From Theocolax elegans (taxonomy: Eukaryota; Arthropoda; Insecta; Hymenoptera; Cerocephalidae), in assembly GCA_026168455.1 (NCBI GenBank), contig CM047427.1, positions 60,899,249-60,963,248 of the forward strand: a stretch of 64,000 nt of DNA, written 5' to 3'. Positions 49,442-61,399 of this stretch are shown here, in pieces. The notes under the pieces were generated by a model. It did no database searches, was not told the DNA's origin, and saw only the letters and a program-made list of their open reading frames with translations. The translations under genes and the position numbers were made by a program. The first letter of the stretch is position 1. The number at the start of each line of letters is the position of its first letter.

Positions 49442-52004
49442 CAATAATCATCCGAGCGATAAATCTACTTCCGCCAGGTTGCATATAGTATTTTATTGCA
49501 CATTTATTGATGGTTTATTTTCGACCTAAAAAGAGGAACCGATACGCTTTTTAATTTTTATACCCCGCATATATATAATTACTACTATATGTATAAAATA
49601 TCACATTTTGTGTTATTTACAAATACGTTTGCCAGAAATACATGTTACTTAATGTGGAATAAAATAAAAAGTTATGATAAGATATATAATACGATAAGAA
49701 GTATAATCGTTAGTGATTTTAAAAGTTGTAAAGGAATTTACCAACGATCCTGTACCATTACAAAGTAGACACACATGCAGTCGAGTAAACAAAAAAAATT
49801 AGTTTATAATAGCAAAATCATATAAAAATTTTTTTAACGTATAAATTGAACTGGAAATTATATATTTATGATATCATCTATAACTTATATCTAAAAAAAT
49901 TCAAACCGCAGTGCCATCAGTTATGAACGAATTTTGTTATTGTTTAAATGTTTAAAAGTCTTTTTTTCATATGAAATAATATCAAAATGAATTTACAAAG
50001 TATTTGACAAGATTAAAGCCAATTATTATTTCTAAGAAAGTTTCTATTCAGTGAGTACAATATACTGCACCAACTCACTGGTACCTTTCATCAAATCTAA
50101 AATGTAAATATTACTTTTTCTGAAAAACTTTATTTTTCGAAATTCGAAAGAATCAAACAATTAACTGAGGATAGCATGTACTCAAATTGAATTAGTGCTA
50201 CAAAAATATATTAATAAAACAAATTTTATATAGTTTTATTTGTATTATTCATTGGAAGTTTTTTATGTTAAAAATGATCATGGTGCTTGTTCCAATCGAT
50301 TATAGGTATATCACTAGTATTTTGTTTGTTCTTTCAAGTAAAATAAAGTTTTTGCGGAAAAGTCATGATGTGAACCATGTTTAACCTACTTGTCTAATAC
50401 TTATATACATTGATAGAAATACAAGTGGAAACTTTTTTTAGAGTTTAATGTAATGGAAATTAATAAATTTTAAGTACTTGGTAAATTAATTTTAAAATTG
50501 ATACTGACATATGATCATTAAATGTTTTTATAACTAAATTCAAGATTTCCAATGGATTTTATGTTAACGTAGCTGTACCATATCATAAGTATACTTTTTT
50601 GTATATTTGAAAAAATAATGTAAATAAAGGTTTTCGAAAGCTTTATTTCTGTGGAATTAAACTGTAATTAATTTTTAATGAAAAAGATATAGAGTAATTA
50701 TTTTTTTCCATCTACAGCAACTTTATCTACTACTTAATGGTACACATGGTATAACAAGGCCTAGTATCCTATTGGACAGATTTCAATGGTTTGGTGATAA
50801 ACTCTTTAGATTAAACTTCCATTTCTTTACCTTATTATCCATAACGTTAATTAATTCTTACTCCGAGTTTAGATCGTGTAATATGATAATTTGTTAATTT
50901 TTTTATTTTGGTACAATGAAGAAAATTTTAATCATAAGAAATTCTTGATTTAAGTGAATTAATATAAAAAACAATAAGTATAAATAGACAACATTTACAT
51001 CGCAATGTTGATTATTATAAAATTATTTTCATTTACTGGTTCACAAAAATGTTTTTATATAGAAACAAGAAGGGGATTAATTTCACACTAAATTGTCTGA
51101 TGAAAAAGCAATTTTATACACAATTAAAACACGAAATTTTTAAGATTTTGATACTTGTCATTACAAATCGGATATTGAAAAACTCCGTTTTTTTACTTAT
51201 AGCGTTCGAAAGCGTTAAACGTGCTCACTGCAATCCGAATATTTTAAGCTTTGGCTGTGCTTCATTGATTAATTTGATCTTGGGAATCACATTGATGTAA
51301 CAATACAATAAGCATGTGATCTATATAAATTGATTTGTAAGCAGCAATATCATAAGTTATCTTATTTTGCCCAAAACGATCGTCGCGTTTTATGAAACTA
51401 GTTGTATATATTTATTCGAATTTTTAAAATCAAAAGGCGCGATAGCGCCTGACGCAAGTATTCATAGTTTACATTGAATTAATTTTTTGAAACTTGTACA
51501 TATTCATCACACACCACTAACGTGCAAAATCGTAAAAATAATTTGCACTTAAGTCTAGCGCGAATAAAACTGAAAATAATTGCGATTTCTTATATTAGCT
51601 TAGAAACAAATGGAATTTAATCTTTAGGTTTTTAATTTTACTTATATAAAATAGTAACTGCAGACTGAGAGACTGAATCACTTTCTAAATTGCAAGATCA
51701 CATTGAACAAACAAGTGGGCATATACATATTTTTAAAAGAATTTACTAAATTATATTTCTTGATAATATTTTCGATTGATATAACGAGTCAAATTGTAAT
51801 TATAATTAACATTTTTTGATTAGCAAATATAGTCAACGATAAATGTTAACGTTATACCGGTATTTCAATAATGCTGAAAATCGTTTTACCCACTGCAACA
51901 TTTATCGGGTTAACGTATATTCAATGGTCATTCTGACTCATTCGCTCCTAAATAATCTCACAAGAATACTTAATGCTGAAACTTGTTTTCGCTAAAGTGG
52001 AGCG
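49442..52004. other. AT-rich region before the nucleoside hydrolase gene
   Basis: No gene is supported. An 83-codon open frame at 51049-51300 lacks domain, promoter or splice context. CpG content rises only near 51900-52004, presumably the promoter and leader of the next gene. Confidence 0.4.
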
Positions 52005-53545
52005 ATGAGCGACGATCCGAGGAAAATCATAATAGACACCGATGCGGGTGGCGACGACGCTGTTGCGATTTTCCTGGCTTTAGCTGCAAAAGAGGTGCAA
52101 GTCATCGCCATCACTTGCGTTTACGGGAACACCGATGAGGTCAACGTTGAGACAAATGTTCTCAAAATCCTCACCGTCGCTAATCGAACGGACGTAAGTT
52201 TAATTGTTTATCGCGATCTAATTTAATATATAACTTTTAAAGACACATTATTAACTATATTAGATAGATACAATTTTCTTTTATATTTTCTCAAATTTTT
52301 TTTATCAGCTTTTTTTTACTATATGATTTATATATATAGTCTTTGCGTATAATATAATAATAAATAAGGATGATTATTATTATTTACAATTGTTTTAGCA
52401 ATATATAATTTCTTTGATGAAATAAGATTTATTCTGGTTTAATTTTTCCTAAGAATTAAAAGATCTGTAAAATCGGATTAATCATCAATAAATGAATCAA
52501 ACTTTTAAGATATTTAAAAAAATTAAAAGTATTTTTTCAAATATAATAATTTTAAGATATATTTATCATCCACATCTATTTCATATGTAACTTTGATATA
52601 GTCTTAAATATTGATTATAGATTCCAGTTTACGGAGGAGCTAAAAAACCTTTAATTCAGAACTATACAGCAGGGGATTTTTTTGGAAAAGATGGTTTTGG
52701 TGATTTTGAATTCAATAGAAAAATTTTAGGCCATATAGACAGATCTAAACACGCTTCAATTGCTATGATTGATATAGTAAAGCAACATCCAGGTATATAT
52801 GTTGTATCTTATATTATCTTATATTTTATTATGTTTTATTATTTATAAAGATATATGAATTTTTGATAAATAGGAGATATAAGCATTATCACTCTTGGAC
52901 CATTAACAAATGTGGCATTAGCAGCATCATTGGATCCAAATTTCACACAAAATGTTAAGAAATTCTATGTGATGGGTTCAACTATCCACCGACCAAAGGC
53001 TAATGCAGAAATAGAATTTAATTTTAGTTTAGATCCAGAAAGCAATGATATTTTCCTTTCTTCTCCTACAAAACTAAAAAGTCTTATTGCACCTTGGAAT
53101 GTTGTTGTCAAGTCTAATATTTCTAAGGTAAGATACAGATTTTTTTTACAACTTTTACTTTTTGAAAATAAATATTATTAATATTAAATATTAATTAATA
53201 TAATATAAATGTAACAAACAAATATTATTATTCTTATTTTAGGAATGGAGAACTGAAGTTTTGGGAAAGTTGAATTCTGATGTAATGAACATTTTAAATA
53301 AAGTAGAAAGCATAGTGTTAGAAAAAGTGGTAGGGTGGCTACCAGCTGATTCAATTGCAGTAGCAACTATGATTTGGGAGGATCTCGTAACAAAATCTTT
53401 GGAAGCAAAAATGACTTCGGTCACACACGGTCCATCAAAGGGTTCAGTCATTGTTGAAACTGACAGTAAAACAAAAAATGTTGAAATTGTTACGGAAATT
53501 GATGTTACCTCATATAAAAACAAACTCTTGACACATTTAGCGTGA
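52005..53545 (+). CDS. Inosine-uridine preferring nucleoside hydrolase family protein
   Basis: Four exons: 52005-52193, 52621-52792, 52874-53127 and 53243-53545. They encode 305 residues, normal for the family. The N-terminal motif DTDAGGDDA (residues 11-19) carries the aspartates that bind calcium and activate the water. The core ITLGPLTNVALA follows, and the C-terminal metal-binding aspartate is in WLPADSIAVA (Asp241). The enzyme splits ribonucleosides into base and ribose for purine and pyrimidine salvage. Substrate range cannot be read from the sequence. There is no signal peptide, so it is probably cytosolic, although secreted and venom relatives exist in insects. An 11-codon upstream ORF (51973-52008) ends in a TGA that overlaps this ATG. 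A large fold-back element starts about 200 bases after the stop. Confidence 0.93.
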
Positions 53546-53750
53546 AAAAATCTATACCTACTTAGTTTTAAAATGTATAAACAATAACGTTAATTGTTGT
53601 TGCCACTTTTTTTTTGTTCCTCTGGTTAAGATTGGAACATTTAAGAAAGTATTGTAATAGTTTATAGCGAATGCAGAGCACAATTGGCTGAGTGCGCCCT
53701 CTAGTGGATCATCCCCCAGAATTCTGCGATTACTTTACTTACTATATCTA

Positions 53751-55988
53751 TAATAAATCATCCGGATCCGATAACCGACCCTACCCCAGCCCGACGACCC
53801 TTCGAAATATAATAAAAAAAAAATGCTAATCGATGTATTTTTAATTGTACTTTTCAACAAAAAAAAATTTTCAATTGTACCCCCGTAGTTTTTTAGAAAA
53901 AAAATCCTAAAGTACTAGAATATTAATCCGCCAATAGCTCCTTTTAAAGTGGTTTTAACGTTAAAGGAAAGGTGCAGAAAAATTGTACCTTTTTTATACT
54001 TAATTGTACCACCGTTACTTTTGCGAAATAATATAATACAATAAATAAAAAATCAAAAAAATTGTACTGACATAATGCAAATATATTTCCAGTCACCGCG
54101 CATGCGCGGTCACCGGAAATACGAGAAACGCATGCTTATGGCGCGTTATTTAAAAGTCATGAATAGATCAAAAAATGCTCGAAAGATGTTATAAAAAATA
54201 GTCAACGATGTATATTCATTTATCTTTCATAAACTTTACAGAAAATTCAATTGTACCACCTGAGGTTTTGAGAAAAAAAAAGTTATTGTCAGGTTACAGG
54301 TGGAAACGTTGAAAGCAGCGTGTACAACAGCTGTTTAACAATTAACAGACATATTAAATATTCTTTTTCATTTGTTCTTAATTGTACCATCATTAGTTTG
54401 TTGGTTTACACATTAAATTTGAGCAAAAATAATTAAATAATTACCAGCGGGCCTATGAAGGCAGGCGTCTTAAAATCGCGAAAAATGCAAGTAACAACAA
54501 AAGTGTTTATTATTTATGAGGCTTATGTGGGTATTTGACAGTTATGTAGACACTAGACAGTCGTCTATAACTCGTTTTGGGTTGAAAAATTGAGAAGTAA
54601 GTACGGCCCCGTCTTAGTCAATAACCTGAGGGATAGTTTATTTTTAAAAACATAAAGCAAATCAACAATAAAAATATGGTCCACCCTATCTATGCATACA
54701 TACATATAATTTTAAATTTCGGGGTTTATGACGCCCATGACAGAGAAGGAAGATACGTACTTTAGTACGATAAAAGAGACAGAAAAGATTATGGAGCCCC
54801 GGCTCCATAAACCTGCCATATTAACAATGAGTGGGAAAGAGATAGGGTTATTGGAATTTAACATACGAGGCTCCATAACCCCCTATATCCAAATGTATAT
54901 ATATATATATATATATATTAAATTACGTATATAATATTATTTATATATATATATATATATATAATTATATGGAAAGGTATTTATCTGAACTCTTTATTAT
55001 TGATTTGCTTTATGTTTTTAAAAATAAACTATCCCTCAGGTTATTGACTAAGACGGGGCCGTACTTACTTCTCAATTTTTCAACCCGAAAGAGTTATAGA
55101 CGACTGTCTATATATAAGTCTCAAATACCTACATAACCCTCATAACTAATAAACACTTTTGACTTTTTTTATGAAAAAACTATAAAAGCCTTATAATAAT
55201 GCATCTTCTTTAGGATTATAACCAAAAAACGGGGTTACAAGGTCAAATAACCGAGCGTTACTTGCTTTTTTCGCGTTTTTAAAACGCTTGAGTTCATAGG
55301 CGTCACAACCGCACATGCGCATAGTGCGCCCGTTCGTTCAGCTAATTATTTACTATTGTTTCTAATTGATTCCCATTAATAAATACAAAGTTTGACGATT
55401 GTACTATTACGTACAGATAATGTACATTTTTTTATTTACTCATAGTAGTAGAGTTAAATATCAATGATTTGGAGGGTACAATTACTTTTTCCACAAATTC
55501 TGGTAATTAATAATAATAATGCGACGATGGATATTTTATCAATGCCTGCCATGCATTTTTTCCCTTTTTTACGATTTTAAAATCTCGCGCGGTTGAAAAT
55601 CTCGTGTGCATGCGAATCTCGCACTTCCGTTGGCCGCGCATGCGCAGTAGCTGAAAACGGACTGTCAATCAGACGATATTGCTTTTTTAATATTTTTGCG
55701 TTATACCGTTATTTTTTCGGAAAAGTGAGGGTGGTACAATTAAGTACGAAAAAGGTACAATTTTTTTACACCCTAATTAGGACGAAGGAACGATTGTAAG
55801 GTGAGGTATCGGTGTTTTAATATTGCAATACTTTGTCATTTTTTTTCTCAAAAACGGTGGGGGTACAATTAAAATTTCTTGTTTTTTTAGAAAGTACAAT
55901 TAAAAATACATCGGATAGCATTTTTTTTTTTATAAAATTCCGTAGGTCGGCGGGCTGGGGTAAGGCCGGTGATCCGATAGATTATAAC
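53751..55988. mobile_element. 2.2-kb fold-back element with iterated AATTGTACC motifs
   Basis: The left arm (about 53751-54673) and right arm (about 54994-55988) are inverted copies. Outer ends: TACCCCAGCCCG (53783) against CGGGCTGGGGTA (55951). Inner ends: AACCTGAGGGATAGTTTATT against its complement at about 55018-55045. Each arm is about 0.9-1.0 kb, diverged but continuous. The nonamer AATTGTACC or a close variant occurs about seven times in the left arm and five times inverted in the right. No transposase is present. The middle holds a nested small element and (TA)n runs. Confidence 0.85.
54721..54883. mobile_element. Small element nested in the fold-back centre
   Basis: The left end GGGGTTTATGACGCC is approximately matched inverted by the right end GGCTCCATAACCCC. 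An internal palindrome TATGGAGCCCCGGCTCCATA at 54790-54809 uses the same GGAGCC motif. (TA)n runs follow at about 54897-54918 and 54942-54962. Confidence 0.45.
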
Positions 55989-56850
55989 GAAGTTGACTTT
56001 TACATACTAGCGCCACAACTTTACGCGGTGGACATTTTCATTGCAAATACGTAAATAAAGAATTAGAATTGAGAAAAATAATTATGCGCAAAGCAGTTTT
56101 TATTTAAGTACTCTAAGCAGTCTAAGCTAAATACATTAGTAACATAATAATGTATTCAACATATAAATTTTTTTAATTACAAATATTTAAAAACTTATAT
56201 AAACAAAATGTAATATTTATTTGTAAATATTAAATTTATATTTTTTATTTACTTTGATAATATTTTTAAATTTCAAAAACCAGTTTTTTCAAGTCTAGAA
56301 ATAAAAATTATACATAATCATCAAGTAAGTCACTAATAAACATTTGTTAAATTTAGCCAAAAGAAAAACTAAAAAAAATGTAAATTGATTTAATGTTAGT
56401 AAAATATTTTATTAAACAATTATGTAAAACTCCTTAATAATCAGGCAAATTTGTTTCCCTGTACCTTAAAAATCATTGAATATAATTATTTTCTTCGGTA
56501 TAAATGTTTTTATACGTAAATATCGTCTCGCATATACACCGCAGTGTTATTGTAATATGATGTAAGTATGTACTTATTACTTGCAAAGTTGCAAATAAAA
56601 ATAAAAAATACTGTCATAAAATGTTGGATCCAAACTCCGAAGTACAAATTGCACGATGTGTGGAAAACCGTATAGGTGTAATCTGATCTGAAAATATTGA
56701 TAACCATAAAAAAGTCACAAGTCACAACTCTTATTTACATAGAGTCAAAACAAAGTTATCATAATCATAAATCTCGGATGAACTTTTCGTGGAATTATTA
56801 TAGTTGGATTGGGAAGCGATGTAAGCATATAATACTATAAGGGGACTATG
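55989..56850. other. AT-rich spacer
   Basis: No gene or repeat recognised. The few open frames are short and without context. Confidence 0.5.
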
Positions 56851-57637
56851 GCTAACAGCGAGTCAGCAACAGCGTAACACTCAAGCTCAACAGTAGCGAA
56901 ATGCGAATGCGAATGGGAGAGGAATGAGGATTATTAACTAGCGGCAACTCGACGGTCCATTTAAAAACCGCGAGAATAAGCGCCACCTCGCGTATGTCGC
57001 GCATCACTCATCAGGATAACCTCGCGCACCCACACATCAACTCCGGTCTCGACCCCCCCCGAAACTCGCGCAACGGGTGTACCAGGTCCGGAACCCTCCT
57101 CCAGGAGGTACCGAAGAACGATCGAACTTAGCGGCCTTTGGGACCCCTCATCGAGCTCGGTGTGTGCGTAAACCCTCTTTTGCCACCTCTTTGTTTCGGA
57201 GGACGCGCTGTATCTGTGACGACTGTGGCCTGTGCGTATGAGTCTGCCAGTTTAGTTTCTCCGTGTGTGGTTGAGACTTGAGTGTACGTGTACGTACGTG
57301 TGCGTGTGCGTGTGCGCGTGCATGTGTATGTGTATGTGTGTCTCCCTACAACCTGAGGTTAGGACGTGAATGTGAACCGCGGCTCCTTGGCTACAGTTCC
57401 TAGGGCTACCTTTTCCCTCGTGAGTGGCTATCCTCCGTGGCCCTTCCTCGCAGTGTCCGCTTACACGTAAAGCTAGTGTATATGTCATTTTTGTGAACTA
57501 TGCATATAGATCTATGAATACACATATATCTATACACCTATATGTGTATACTTATGTCTATTTATTTATGCAGTTTTTCGCGCGGAAAAAGGTCGAGCCC
57601 CGCTGAGGACTTTGTGTATGCTTTTCCATGAGACGGA
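56851..57637 (+). promoter_or_regulatory. CpG-rich promoter and 5' leader of the YTHDF gene
   Basis: GC and CpG rise abruptly from about 56850 to 57480, with a GT/CG-rich tract at 57288-57343. The leader immediately before the start holds out-of-frame ATGs at 57618 and 57628. The start site itself was not determined. Confidence 0.6.
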
Positions 57638-60600
57638 ATGCAGCGGATGAAAGGACAATCCAACAGTCAAGGTAAGATTATACAATGGTACAAACAAATT
57701 CACAATTGATCTTGCCAGGTTACGAGCTGGCTGACTCATTCGTTCTGGTGCAGATTTTGTCAACCTCTTTTCATCAATTCTCTATTAAATATCACTAAAT
57801 CTTTTAATATAATCATAAAGTTCAACAATATCATCAAGTTAAAATATTAATTTTTTTTTTTTAATATACTTTGTGTATCAAATTTCTAAGTTTATTTTAC
57901 ATTATTGCATCACAATTGAGTAGTAAAACAAAAAGATTTACAAACCTTTATAAACCTAACTTTTCATTGTATATTGTGTTATAAAATATTATACCATAAG
58001 TGTACAAAATTTAATATTTACTTAATGTTAACTTTTCATGTACATTTAGTAAACTTTACCTTAAGGTTGTTCAATATTATTTATAAATAAGTTTATTTAA
58101 ATCTAGTGAGCAATGGTCCAAAGGAACATCAACAACAACCTGGCGATCATTCAGCAGGGGAGGATATTGGCTTTGAATCGTGGCGAGGTGGTAACAGTAC
58201 TCAGCATCACTCCAGCTATCCTATTGGCAGTGGCAACAGTGACCACTATAATCCATATTATGCAGGCACATCTTTTCAATACCAGACTTTTGGTGCCGGT
58301 GACGGTACCTGGTCTAATGGCACTGACCCAGTGACATTTTTACCAGGTTATGGTGGACAAATGAGTCACGATGCCTATAGTATGGAAGGTGTGTTCTCCA
58401 CCAATGCTGGTGGCAGTTTTGGAAATTTTGGTCAGCCTACTTTTCCTAATTATTTTCATGGAAATGGTGACTTTAGTGCCTGGGGCACTCCAAGAAAAGC
58501 ACGCTATGAAGATTATTATCAACACCGAAGTGGAGAAAATTATGGAGGTTCCAGTATTGGAGATAATAAGACAATAGAGCAAGGAGTTCAAGGACTCTCC
58601 ATTGGTAGTAAGGTATATACAAAATAACATTTAAAACTTTTCTGTTTTAAAATTATTAAAAAGGTAGCATTGTTATATCCATTTTGATATATCTATAATT
58701 ATAGTCAAACAAATTATTTTTACATTAACTAATTTGAGAAATTTACCTACTTAAAAACATTAAAAAATGTTATTATTTTCAATAATGTCACAAAAGAATT
58801 TCATGATCTTCATTCTGATGTTGAATACTTTTAATTATTATTAATTACAATTAAATAACCAAGAATTGATAGGTCATAGTTGTTACTTTAAATTTTAATT
58901 CTTATCTTTGAATTTACTATTAAATTTGATTATTATGTTCTTTAATGTAATTATATGTAAAACTTACAACTATGTAAAAAAGTTTTTTATATATATGTAT
59001 ATAAATATGTTTATATATGGCAATATTCTACTGCATTTTTAATACATATATTTATATAAGATGCTAGTTAATATAAAGAATTATTAATGGATAAAACTAT
59101 AATAAATCAGGTGCAGAGGCAGGACCAGCAGCATCCACAACAACCAAGTACTGCTCCCCCAAAACTTGAACCTAAAGAACCACGAAAAATAACATGGGCA
59201 AGCGTTGCGAGCCAACCAGCAAAACCAGTACCTCCGTTGTCATCGAGTCAGGGTACCAAGAAGAAAACAGGAATCGCTCCACCTCCTATAATACCGGGTA
59301 AGCACAATATGGACATCGGAACCTGGGGTGAGGGCAAAGCCTCAATGCCTCCTCCAAAGGCGCTTCCTCCACCGTCACCGCCGACGGTGCAACCGCCTCT
59401 CCCTTCACCTCAGCCGGCTGTACAAAGACAACAACCGCAGCAACAGCGTGGACCTGGAGTTCAGACTTGCTGGAATAGACAACCTCAGAGCCCTCCTTCA
59501 CCATCCGCGCAACTGCAGGCTATGCATCATCAAGCTGCACATCAACACTTTCCACCTGGCCAACCATCTAATCAAAATGTAACTATTGTTTAATATTTTT
59601 TTGTAAAACTTACAGTTTTCAACTCTAAAAGTTTTATTTTTGTTAATTTATTAATTTGATTTGGAGTATAGAATTATTTTTTTCTTGCCCTCTGGCCGGA
59701 AAGCGCCGTCGAGCAGAAAAATAATGTTCACATCTTGACTAGTAAATAAGAACACATTGAATCACATGTTTTTCAACTTTAGCTTTGGTTCTGGTCTGAG
59801 ATATTTCTTATTTTACTGGCCTAAGTATGTAATGTACTATTAATTTAATTGATTTTTTACGTATAAAATAATATACGTTAGTTTCTTTGTATTTATTAAC
59901 ATATTATGAGAAATATTAAAAAAATTATATAAAACAGAATAAACAATATTTTTACTTCTTTGAAAAATCTTCAAAAGGGCATACTTATTTAATTAAAGTA
60001 ATGATATTATTAGTGTTTGATTTGATGGAATGTCGAACATAAATTATAGAAGTCTATACCCTTCAACCAAAAATTAAAAATCTGAAAAATTCATACAGAT
60101 ACTTTGAAATATAAGGAAGAGCGTGACGATTGACGTTTTTGAAAAAAAATGTTGTAATAATAATTGAATAAACAAATTTTTGGTCGGTAATTTTGAGTGA
60201 AAAATCGTACAAATTTTAAACCCAAACATTTTACGCTATTTAGCGATTTTTAAATCAGAGAATATTTGGGTATATTGGTTTTTTTATATTTGGCTAAACA
60301 TGCAAGAGAACCTGACGTAAAATATTTGTACAAAAATTAATTTTTTTGTTTATAAAAAATATAAGGTCTGTCTATTGTCTTAGTCTAACATCTTTACAAG
60401 TGAACAACAAAATGTAGAAATTTAATTACGAATTTTCTTTTTATTTATTTTAGTAGCATAGAAATATAAAAACTTTTTCTTACTTGTCAGTTGCTTTTCT
60501 TTAGGTATATTTTATAAATGTTCGTAAATAAAGATCGATTTTCTATTACATCACAGAATCAACATCCGCTACAAAATCAACAACACACAGTACAGCACCA

Positions 60601-61399
60601 GCCACCTTCACATCAGCAGCAGCAGCAGCAGCAACAGCAGCAACAACAGCAGCAACAGCAACTAGGATCCGATAACTTGTCACACCCAGTACTGGATGAA
60701 TTGAAAGTCAAGAATGACTACAATCCCGTGGATTTTGACCAAACAGCACCAGGCGCTCGATTTTTCGTTATCAAATCGTATTCCGAAGACGACATTCATA
60801 GATCAATAAAGTATGAAATATGGTGCAGCACTGAGCACGGCAACAAACGTCTTGACTTAGCTTACCGCGAGGCATCACACGACTCTGCACCCTTGTATCT
60901 ATTTTTTTCTGTGAACGGATCCGGACATTTCTGTGGTATGGCCCAGATGGTTTCATCGGTAGACTATAAGAGCAACAGCTCAGTATGGTCTCAAGATAAG
61001 TGGAAGGGACAATTCCGAGTACGTTGGATCTATGTAAAAGACGTACCAAATGTTGAACTAAGACACATTAAGCTTGAAAACAACGAGAATAAGCCAGTGA
61101 CGAATTCACGGGATGCCCAAGAGGTGCCTCATGCCAAGGGGGTCCAAGTGTTACGGATCTTCCACAGTTATCGACATTCTACAAGCATTTTCGACGACTT
61201 TGGGCACTACGAGAGACGTCAAGCTGAGGAGGATCAACGTAAAGGTCCACCAGCAGTCCAGCATCACCCACCGTTCAACAGATCCAGGGGACCTCCATCT
61301 GGACAGCGACGTGGGGCTGGTATTTCAGCGTCTCTATCAATCTACATTGGTAATTCTCCCAAGGATCGTAGGAGAGGCCGGGGTGGCTCGCGTCAGTAG
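57638..61399 (+). CDS. YTHDF: YTH-domain family m6A reader
   Basis: Exons: 57638-57671, 58107-58612, 59111-59578 and 60557-61399. They give 616 residues with matching phases. The N-terminal half is low-complexity, rich in Gly, Tyr, Ser, Pro and Gln, as in animal YTHDF. It has conserved pieces (GQSNSQ near the start, [22 protein letters not shown]). A 16-residue polyglutamine run (356-371) is encoded by mixed CAG/CAA. The YTH domain spans about 402-545. The aromatic cage tryptophans are W425 ([13 protein letters not shown]), W480 and W485 (VWSQDKWKG). The protein binds N6-methyladenosine in cytoplasmic mRNA and controls its decay or translation. The start at 57638 is chosen because it alone joins exon 2 in the homologous frame. 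The C-terminus ends in an Arg/Gly-rich tail. Confidence 0.96.
59689..59835. repeat. Relative of fold-back A/B repeats, in a YTHDF intron
   Basis: 59689-59725 matches part of hairpin B. 59795-59835 is the reverse complement of the left arm of fold-back A, including its outer flank (ACTGGCCTAAGTATGTAATG). Here the B part lies next to the inner end of A, unlike at 162-2396. Confidence 0.65.
60027..60275 (+). repeat. Interspersed repeat in a YTHDF intron
   Basis: Second copy of the family at 32338-32640: GGAATGTCGAAC, CCCTTCAACC, AAATCTGAAAAATTCATA, AATAATTGAATAAACAAATT and GGTCGGTAATTTT occur in the same order and direction. Confidence 0.55.

Noticed and set aside
57252..57488. His/Thr-rich minus-strand open frame
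   Set aside because: It is the CpG- and GT-rich YTHDF leader read backwards.
59087..59110. Possible independent start codon before YTHDF exon 3
   Set aside because: The acceptor AATCAG/GTGCAG at 59111 and the phase show this is intron sequence.
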